A stretch of DNA of 46,057 nt from a virus, in IMG/VR virus record IMGVR_UViG_3300005529_000056, positions 1-46,057 of that record. One strand, 5' to 3'. Below are positions 40,430-46,057 of the stretch, one piece after another (within the stretch, counting starts at the first letter, position 1; every line of letters begins with the position of its first letter). Position numbers and translations under genes: made by a program. Under the pieces are notes generated by a model. The model was not told the DNA's origin, searched no databases, and saw only the letters and a list, made by a program, of their open reading frames with translations.

Positions 40430-41335
40430 ATGAATAGTCGTGCACAATTCCAGAGACTTCTCTTTCCAGGAATTAAATCTGTGATCATGAATTCCTTCAA
40501 TGAGAAGATGCAACAGTTTTCCAAAGTGGGAAAGGTGGGGACTTCGTCGAAGGCTTTTGAGGAAGACTTCACTGCTTCGGGAGTCGGACTATTTGTTCAA
40601 ACTCCAGAAGGTCTCCCTGCGTCGAGTGATCAATTCACTCCTGGTCTGTCGATTCGTTATACCGTCAACGACTTCAAGTTGAGGATTGGTTTTAGCGAAC
40701 AGGCCATTCGGGATATGTTGGTCAATCTCGCAAGTGATCGTGCAAAGGATCTGGGCTTTTCGGCACGTCAAACTGTCGAGGTCTTGTTCGCGGACATTTG
40801 GAACAACGGCTTCACCGTGAACGGTTATGACGGAGTCCCGCTCTTTTCTGCCGCACACCCCAATTATCGAGGGTCGGGTGTTCAGAGCAATCTTCTTGGT
40901 GGGTTGACGCCGACGCCGGCGACTTTGTCTGTCCTCTCTCTGAGACAGGCTCTGACGCAGTATCGAAGGTTCTTTGATGAAACGGGGGTAAGGCGGATTC
41001 AGGTTGACCCTGCCATGCTTGTCGTTCCTCCTGAGGAATGGTATAATGCTCAGGAGATAGTCAAGTCGTCCGACCGGCCCGACACCGCGAATCGCGCGGT
41101 CAACGTCGTCAAAGGGGCTCTTGAGATTGTCCCCTATGACTATCTCACCGACATAAACAATTGGTTCGTGGGTCCAACCCAGCAGTACAATCGAATCAAA
41201 ATGTTCTGGCGTCGGACGTTGTCAATCTCAACCTATACAGACGAAGATACTGAAACCAATTGGGTCCAAGCAGCTTTTGCCTATTCTCAGGGTTGGTCAG
41301 GCTGGCTTGGCTGGCTCGGTACGAATCCGGTCTAA
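40430..41335 (+). CDS. Major capsid protein
   Basis: 301 aa. YDGVPLFSAAHPNYRGSG (about 137-154) and LVVPPEEWYNAQEIVKSSDR (about 198-217) are characteristic of HK97-fold capsid proteins related to the Mu gpT family. GGAGG is upstream. Position after scaffold and cement genes supports this. GroES encoded by the phage may assist its folding. Confidence 0.85.
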   Translation: MNSRAQFQRLLFPGIKSVIMNSFNEKMQQFSKVGKVGTSSKAFEEDFTASGVGLFVQTPEGLPASSDQFTPGLSIRYTVNDFKLRIGFSEQAIRDMLVNLASDRAKDLGFSARQTVEVLFADIWNNGFTVNGYDGVPLFSAAHPNYRGSGVQSNLLGGLTPTPATLSVLSLRQALTQYRRFFDETGVRRIQVDPAMLVVPPEEWYNAQEIVKSSDRPDTANRAVNVVKGALEIVPYDYLTDINNWFVGPTQQYNRIKMFWRRTLSISTYTDEDTETNWVQAAFAYSQGWSGWLGWLGTNPV

Positions 41336-41350
41336 TGGAGGTGATGAAAA

Positions 41351-42289
41351 ATGCCTGATCTTGGACCAAACACACAACTTGCAGTTGTCTCACCAGGGAT
41401 TTTTAATTCAGTCCCTGATAAGATGGGACATTTTTGGTATGTCGACGGGACTAACGGAAATGATGGAAATGACGGCTTGACTCCATCAACAGCCCTTCGA
41501 ACTTGGTCACAGGCGATGGCGAAGATCGATGCCCGTGGTGGAGGTCATGGAGATACAGTCTTTGGGACTCCTGGGTCGTATGTTGAGACCATCACCGTCA
41601 ATTCCGATGGCGTGACCCTAATAGGGCAGTTCCCTGGGGGGTATGAAAGACCCGATATTGTCCCTCTAACTGGGCCCGCATTGGTGGTCAACGCTCAAGG
41701 ATTTAAGGCGATTCATATGCGTTTTGCCTCTAAAGACGATGATGTAGTCATCCAGAGAGGCAATGGGTATGGGTATGATGATTGTGTCTTAGATGGTGAC
41801 GGAAATGGTGTCGCGGATGGGCTATTTCATGCCCTACCATCAGACACTGACGACTCCTTTACGGCCTCTGAAGGTTATCTCCGTGAGTGCCTTCTGAGAG
41901 GCAGCGGGGGGTTCGGCATTATCCTCGATACCGGAGCCGCGCCTGCAGTCGGAGTTGGTGTTACAGATTTCCAAGTTAGAGACAGTATCTTTCAAGGAAA
42001 CGCAGGAATCGACATCGTGACGAAAGACCAAGGTGGTGGAGTCTATTCTATCAAGAATGGATATATCGGGCCACGCAACACATTCGCCGACAAGAACAAG
42101 GCTTGTTATATTGACTTCACCACGACAAATGGTGGAGCAGCTGCGGACCAAACGGGGACGATTGAGGGGAATTTTTTCTGTTGTGATGCGATCGTCGCCA
42201 ATACTCAGGTCAAAATTGTCGGCACCGGCTTCACCTTCCCAGGGAATTTCGACACTGTCGGTGTTGTTGACGGTAGTGGACTTGATTGA
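41351..42289 (+). CDS. Beta-helix protein in the capsid cluster
   Basis: WYVDGTNGNDGNDGLTPSTA (about 29-48) is the opening motif of DUF1565/pectate-lyase-like right-handed beta-helices. Following text has rung-like repeats (VTLIGQFPGGYERPDIV, VRDSIFQGNAGIDIVTKD). GGAGGTG lies before ATG 41351. A beta-helix immediately after the capsid gene, not with the tail genes, suggests a head-surface fibre or decoration that binds glycans, rather than a tailspike. Confidence 0.65.
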   Translation: MPDLGPNTQLAVVSPGIFNSVPDKMGHFWYVDGTNGNDGNDGLTPSTALRTWSQAMAKIDARGGGHGDTVFGTPGSYVETITVNSDGVTLIGQFPGGYERPDIVPLTGPALVVNAQGFKAIHMRFASKDDDVVIQRGNGYGYDDCVLDGDGNGVADGLFHALPSDTDDSFTASEGYLRECLLRGSGGFGIILDTGAAPAVGVGVTDFQVRDSIFQGNAGIDIVTKDQGGGVYSIKNGYIGPRNTFADKNKACYIDFTTTNGGAAADQTGTIEGNFFCCDAIVANTQVKIVGTGFTFPGNFDTVGVVDGSGLD

Positions 42290-42304
42290 TCAAGGAGTAG
42301 AAAA

Positions 42305-42595
42305 ATGGCAATGAAAATTGCTACTAGCATCACGGCTGGGGGCGCAAGCCCCTGGCTGGATGTTAGGTCGGTTGGGTCAAAGATTATGCCCATGAGAGTT
42401 ACGGTTTGCGATAATTTACAGACCGTGACAGTGGAGAAGGCTCCGGAGTCTGATGGGAGTTGTTCCAGTGCACTCGGTACTGTGAATGCCGGAGGTGGGT
42501 CGGTCGTTGTGGATGAACCTATTGATTATCTCCGTATTTCAACAGACCCACTTGAGGCGGGGTTGGTAAATGCTTTCTTGGAGACAAGCCGATGA
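42305..42595 (+). CDS. Small beta-rich head-region protein (96 aa)
   Basis: Strand-rich (MPMRVTVCDNLQTVTVEKAP, GGSVVVDEPIDYLRISTD). AAGGAG precedes ATG 42305, and the stop overlaps the next start. It could be a second decoration protein. No family recognised. Confidence 0.5.
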   Translation: MAMKIATSITAGGASPWLDVRSVGSKIMPMRVTVCDNLQTVTVEKAPESDGSCSSALGTVNAGGGSVVVDEPIDYLRISTDPLEAGLVNAFLETSR

Positions 42596-42792
42596 ATTCT
42601 GTCTTATTACAAAATAAGATGTCACATCTCATTGGCCTCGGGTTGGGGATTTTGGTCTTCTTCTCTACCGACCCTATCTTCATTTCACGTCTCACGGATG
42701 ATCAGAAGTGGTGGTTACACATCGCCATTGGGGTGGCAACTTATGTAGGAGTCTCTACTACACCTGCGGGGGTAGGGAAGAAAAATGCCTGA
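42592..42792 (+). CDS. Two-TM membrane protein, candidate holin
   Basis: 66 aa with two hydrophobic helices: about residues 12-30 (LIGLGLGILVFFSTDPIFI) and 40-57 (WWLHIAIGVATYVGVSTT), a short polar loop and a basic end (GKKNA). This is the shape of class II holins, which open the membrane for the lysozyme. The position inside the head cluster is unusual, far from the lysozyme gene. Confidence 0.55.
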   Translation: MNSVLLQNKMSHLIGLGLGILVFFSTDPIFISRLTDDQKWWLHIAIGVATYVGVSTTPAGVGKKNA

Positions 42793-43564
42793 TAAATTTG
42801 GGCGATATTCCCTCGCCGAGATGCGGGAGTATGTCCTACGAAACTTGACGACATTTCGGGCCCAGTCTGTGGACTCCACAACGGGTATTGAGAGTGGAAC
42901 TCCACAACTGGGTCTGAATGTACAGTTCAGTCAACAGACCCTTAATCTTCGTCTAAACGCCTCGGCGACTAAGACTGCCCTCTTGATCACCGCAGAGAAT
43001 GAACGAGTCTTTTCGCAAGAAGTGTTCTACGACGCCATTCCGGATCAATTTCAGTACGGCATTCCGGCGGATATGTGTGAAATTCGGGGTCTTTGGTGGA
43101 GAGATCCAACACTGTCGGGACAGGATTTTGACCCTGGGGACTATAATTTAATGTCCTATCAGGACGAGATTCAAAACCCCGATGATTTCGGGGGTCAGGT
43201 AGGCCGACCGAGTTGGCGAATTGTTGGCAACACCATTGTGTTAAACCAAAATCCAGGGAATTTTTCCAAGAACGTCAACGAACAGGGGATTTGGCTTCGG
43301 TATGTACGGACCAATACTTATTTAACCGAAGATTCTGATGTCCTTGACTTCCCCTACGCCCGATTTTCTCAAGAATGTGTAGTGTGGGATACAACTCTGA
43401 GTTGTATTCGCACTCAGGATGAAGTCGTCGACACGTCGGGAATCGAGAAAGAGTTGGCGTATTGGAATCAACAACTCGAAATCTTGGTTCGTAATGAATA
43501 TAAACCACCAACAATGATCATGAAAGGTCCTGGGTTGGTGAAGAATACTTTTGCTGGCCGTTAG
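42785..43564 (+). CDS. Head-to-tail adaptor protein
   Basis: 259 aa. The N-terminus SLAEMREYVLRNLTTFRA and the middle YDAIPDQFQYGIPADMCEIR with GDYNLMSYQDEIQNPDDFGG resemble adaptor proteins that join portal and tail in podovirus-like phages. It overlaps the holin candidate's end and precedes the nozzle-like gene, as expected. Confidence 0.6.
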   Translation: MPDKFGRYSLAEMREYVLRNLTTFRAQSVDSTTGIESGTPQLGLNVQFSQQTLNLRLNASATKTALLITAENERVFSQEVFYDAIPDQFQYGIPADMCEIRGLWWRDPTLSGQDFDPGDYNLMSYQDEIQNPDDFGGQVGRPSWRIVGNTIVLNQNPGNFSKNVNEQGIWLRYVRTNTYLTEDSDVLDFPYARFSQECVVWDTTLSCIRTQDEVVDTSGIEKELAYWNQQLEILVRNEYKPPTMIMKGPGLVKNTFAGR

Positions 43565-43576
43565 GGTATGAGAAGA

Positions 43577-43591
43577 TATGCAGATTGCATA
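43577..43591. repeat. Dispersed 15-bp palindrome, site 7
   Basis: TATGCAGATTGCATA with one arm base changed. It ends only six bases before the start codon of the next gene, so a bound protein or an RNA hairpin here could affect translation start. Confidence 0.65.
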
Positions 43592-43596
43592 ATGAA

Positions 43597-45522
43597 ATGG
43601 CCACAAAACTAGCAAGAGATACTAAGACCGACGTCCTGAAAGTAACTTGGGATGAGTTTCTTGGTCTTGACCTTCAGCCTGATGTCTTGTCTCGTCCTCC
43701 AAATACATGGCGAAGAATCGAGAATTGTGACCTATTTGTCCCAGGTTCGGTAAGAAAGATTGTTGGTCCTGAAATTTTTCAGACCGCGATGCCATCGGTC
43801 ATTGTGGAGATGCTTTCGTATCTTCGGGACTCGACATCATCACTTCTTCTCTTAGGTATCGGATCGAACGGTCATCTTTATAACCTCTCTACAAAGGCCG
43901 ATCTTGCAACTCTTGGTTCAATATCGAATCCATTTGTTGCCTTGATGACAGGAACTGCCGGAGGGTCAGACAAGGTCTTTTATCTAATCTGTACGACGAA
44001 TGGCGGGCCGCCAGTTAAGTGGGAGTCGGTAGGTGGGGTCTCTCCAATAGGCGTAAGTCCCGCTGATGAGTCTGCTGTTGTAACAGTCACGGCTTCGGCG
44101 ACTAATGCCCATGCGTATTTAATGCAGGTGGGGATTCAATATTTATGGACATACTTCAATCCCAATACTCTGCACGAAAGTTCACCAAGTCCTGTTGATA
44201 AAACGGCTATTGTCTCTCCAACAAGTAATCAACCTCCTCCGGACAAACCTTATATCACTCAGGTAAAGATAGACATTCCGACTCCGGCACCGGCAATCGG
44301 GTCTGGATACACTCGCATTCGTATCTATCGAACCCGCGATGGTGGAGCTACATTTTATCTCCTCCCTAAAGTCTATGATGCTGGTGGTGTCAATCTATCT
44401 GATGGAAACAATTCGGTCCTTATTCAGGGGGGTACCACAACGGTCTATGACGGCGTCGACGCAAGTGCTCTAGCCCCGACTCAGGACCAAGAATTGGTCA
44501 ATCCTCCTGGTGGAGCTCCAGAAATTGGATCTCACGATCCTCCACCAGACGCGATTTGGGGAGCGGTCTATCAAGGTCGTCTTTGGCTTCTCGATTCTAG
44601 TGGTCGACGTTTGTGGTTCTCTCAAATTGGGGATTTTCAGTCCTTTGGAGTCAACAACTTCTTTGATTTCTCAAATGACATTCTCGACACGGTGACTTCG
44701 ATTGAGTCGTTGAGCGATCGAATGATTGTCTTCGGTAAGAATACAGCAAGGCAAATTACGGGGACAGACTTTTCGAGCTTCGTCGAAGTGCCGATTGATA
44801 TGCGAAGGGGGTGTTTGGGGCGTCGGGCGTCGGTTCATGATGGGGATCAGGTGTATTTGTTGACGGCTCAGAGTCTTGCGAGACTTGCGTTCGCAAACGC
44901 GGGTCCGCCGTTTCTTGGAGATAAGATCAAACCACTTACTGACTCAATTAAAAAATCTGCTCTCTTGAACATTATTGACATGGAGATCGATTCCACACGG
45001 GGGATATTGATGTTCGGGGTTCAGATTAATGGACTCACTTACAACGATCAAATTATCTTGGTCGATCTAAGTCGAAGTCCTGAAAGTCCGTTTACGACAA
45101 TTAATGGTCTTTCGACCGAGGTCGTAACGTTGAGGGAATTGGAGTTTAGTGATGGGTCGAAAGATGTATTATTCTCTGGGGCTGATCGACAAATTTATCG
45201 TGTCTATTCAAAGAACTCTCCCCTAGTGGGATCCTTGGTGGCGACCTTAGAGACTCAAGAACTCCCTCTTGAAGACATTGATGTTTGGAAGGTTTTTCAA
45301 TCGGTCTCGATGATTGGACAAGACATGTCTGGATGGAAGGTAAGTTATTCAGTTGACGACGAGCCCTTTACTCCATTGATTCCTCTGAACTTTCGTACCC
45401 CGTGTGGGCAATCAGGACTCACGATGGTTGTGAGATTTGTCCACGATTCAAATCCGACAACCGTGCCCGCACTTTTGAGTCGGGGTATTTTACGTTATAC
45501 GTCTAAGTTTGCAGCGAGGTGA
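43597..45522 (+). CDS. Tail nozzle / DNA-stabilisation-like protein
   Basis: 641 aa. I choose ATG 43597 (MATKLARDTK) over the upstream TTG. Repeated strand-rich segments such as GRLWLLDSSGRRLWFSQIGD and RMIVFGKNTARQITGTD are typical of the beta-propeller nozzle or P22 gp10-like stabilisation proteins of short-tailed phages. Located directly after the adaptor, it likely forms the tail tube end. No classical ribosome site; palindrome site 7 sits where one would be expected. Confidence 0.65.
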   Translation: MATKLARDTKTDVLKVTWDEFLGLDLQPDVLSRPPNTWRRIENCDLFVPGSVRKIVGPEIFQTAMPSVIVEMLSYLRDSTSSLLLLGIGSNGHLYNLSTKADLATLGSISNPFVALMTGTAGGSDKVFYLICTTNGGPPVKWESVGGVSPIGVSPADESAVVTVTASATNAHAYLMQVGIQYLWTYFNPNTLHESSPSPVDKTAIVSPTSNQPPPDKPYITQVKIDIPTPAPAIGSGYTRIRIYRTRDGGATFYLLPKVYDAGGVNLSDGNNSVLIQGGTTTVYDGVDASALAPTQDQELVNPPGGAPEIGSHDPPPDAIWGAVYQGRLWLLDSSGRRLWFSQIGDFQSFGVNNFFDFSNDILDTVTSIESLSDRMIVFGKNTARQITGTDFSSFVEVPIDMRRGCLGRRASVHDGDQVYLLTAQSLARLAFANAGPPFLGDKIKPLTDSIKKSALLNIIDMEIDSTRGILMFGVQINGLTYNDQIILVDLSRSPESPFTTINGLSTEVVTLRELEFSDGSKDVLFSGADRQIYRVYSKNSPLVGSLVATLETQELPLEDIDVWKVFQSVSMIGQDMSGWKVSYSVDDEPFTPLIPLNFRTPCGQSGLTMVVRFVHDSNPTTVPALLSRGILRYTSKFAAR

Positions 45523-45525
45523 GTT

Positions 45526-45996
45526 GTGCCAGGGTCGAATTACATTCCACAAGCACAGGGAGTTCTAGACCGCTTATTGTCGACTCCTTTTCCAGGCGCG
45601 GCGACGGCGGGTTTTGATCAACTCTCTGATCAATACACAAGTGACGAATCACAGGGGATTGCAGATATCGCGAGAAGGGGGTTGATGAATACTGGTGCTG
45701 TGCCTGAACTCTACACCAATTTGGGCGCCGCGTATGCAAAAGGCGCAGCGGGGGCGGTTGCACAGGCACAGCAACAAATTAATCAACGTAAAATCCAACT
45801 TCTTAACTCTCTCTTGAATTTGGGCACGGACGCAAGTCGCGTAGCTCAAGGAGATTTAGCCCAGAGTTCATTTGGTCAGGATATTTGGAGCGGTCTCGCT
45901 ACGGGAGCTTTTGGATACCCAACGGATGGGAACCGCGGTGGGGGGCTGTTGTCGAAGGGAATATATAATCTATTGAGTCAATTGGGGATATTCTAA
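45526..45996 (+). CDS. Internal virion / tail protein (156 aa)
   Basis: GTG start. Gly/Ala/Gln-rich, helical (GAAYAKGAAGAVAQAQQQIN) with a flexible C-terminus. Such Ala/Gln-rich small proteins accompany larger ejection proteins in podovirus-like phages. Its stop overlaps the next start (TAATG). Confidence 0.6.
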   Translation: MPGSNYIPQAQGVLDRLLSTPFPGAATAGFDQLSDQYTSDESQGIADIARRGLMNTGAVPELYTNLGAAYAKGAAGAVAQAQQQINQRKIQLLNSLLNLGTDASRVAQGDLAQSSFGQDIWSGLATGAFGYPTDGNRGGGLLSKGIYNLLSQLGIF

Positions 45997-46057
45997 TGGC
46001 AGGTTTTCCAAATCCATTTAAGACAACGGGTCTAGATCAGTTAGAGGGAATCATCGG
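45996..46057 (+). CDS. 5' portion of the virion-protein gene that continues at base 1
   Basis: ATG 45996 begins MAGFPNPFKTTGLDQLEGII. Twenty whole codons plus two bases reach the edge; adding base 1 gives GGG and then GTG at base 2, in frame with 2..937. If the ends join, the full protein is about 332 aa. Confidence 0.75.
   Translation, partial: MAGFPNPFKTTGLDQLEGII

Noticed and set aside
42290-42304. TTGATTGATCAA as a terminator hairpin
   Set aside because: The stem is too short and has no T-run; it is followed at once by the next ribosome site.
1-46057. CRISPR arrays, tRNA genes, integrase, transposase
   Set aside because: No spaced direct-repeat array, no tRNA T-loop in a plausible cloverleaf, and no recombinase motif was found by eye. 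The 83-bp repeat has only two copies without terminal inverted repeats, so it is not an insertion sequence.

Overview
The window looks like the complete genome of an uncultivated, short-tailed (podovirus-like) tailed phage. The 62 bases at the right edge (from ATG 45996) run, in frame and without a stop, into the open frame at the left edge (2..937). The simplest reading is a circular or circularly permuted 46,057-bp genome that was cut open inside one virion-protein gene. There is no integrase, no recognisable lysogeny module, no RNA polymerase and no tRNA, so a virulent phage that uses host RNA polymerase is likely. Genes are closely packed, often share ATGA, GTGA or TAATG stop/start overlaps, and many have Shine-Dalgarno sites, so the host is a bacterium. 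Its taxon cannot be read from this sequence.

Layout. There are two converging transcription blocks. The late block runs on the + strand from 32752 to the right edge and on through 1..10678. Its order is: terminase small subunit, an unknown helical protein, terminase large subunit, portal, scaffold, small head proteins, cement-like protein, major capsid protein, a beta-helix protein, a two-TM holin candidate, head-tail adaptor, nozzle/stabilisation-like protein, internal virion proteins (one of 1,586 aa with an ADP-ribosyltransferase-like region and an HELTH metalloprotease motif), tail proteins, a tailspike-like protein with a Sec signal peptide, a PurD-like ATP-grasp enzyme and a spanin-like protein. 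The early block runs on the - strand from 31841 down to 10679. It holds an RHH regulator, two related zinc-finger/FCC gene pairs, a vWA protein, a T4-type lysozyme, MazG, GroES, a Cas4/RecB-like nuclease, a Sak4-like ATPase, a possible ssDNA-binding protein, a ParB-methyltransferase fusion, a UDG-PolA fusion and a DUF3987-like protein, with many very small genes between them.

Control regions. The two blocks diverge from a 0.9-kb gene-free region (31842..32751). It carries tandem 17-bp-spaced operators, a G-quadruplex motif, and outward-facing promoters. Beside it (30709..31234) lies an AT-rich tract with inverted and direct repeats that could be the replication origin. An 83-bp promoter/operator cassette occurs twice (18280 and 21444), each copy with a TTGAGT-N17-TAGAAT promoter whose -10 box sits inside a palindrome.

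The most unusual signals are: (1) six early proteins of different build end in the same C-terminal peptide, (D/E)-E-(I/L)-G; (2) a 15-bp palindrome, TATGCAAATTGCATA, occurs at seven dispersed sites; (3) a structured, gene-free 360-nt stretch at 17281..17640 may encode a noncoding RNA; (4) a zinc-protein/FCC-protein gene pair is duplicated within the early operon; and (5) several fusion proteins and tiny overlapping genes are present. Functions are read from motifs recognised by eye; no database search was possible.
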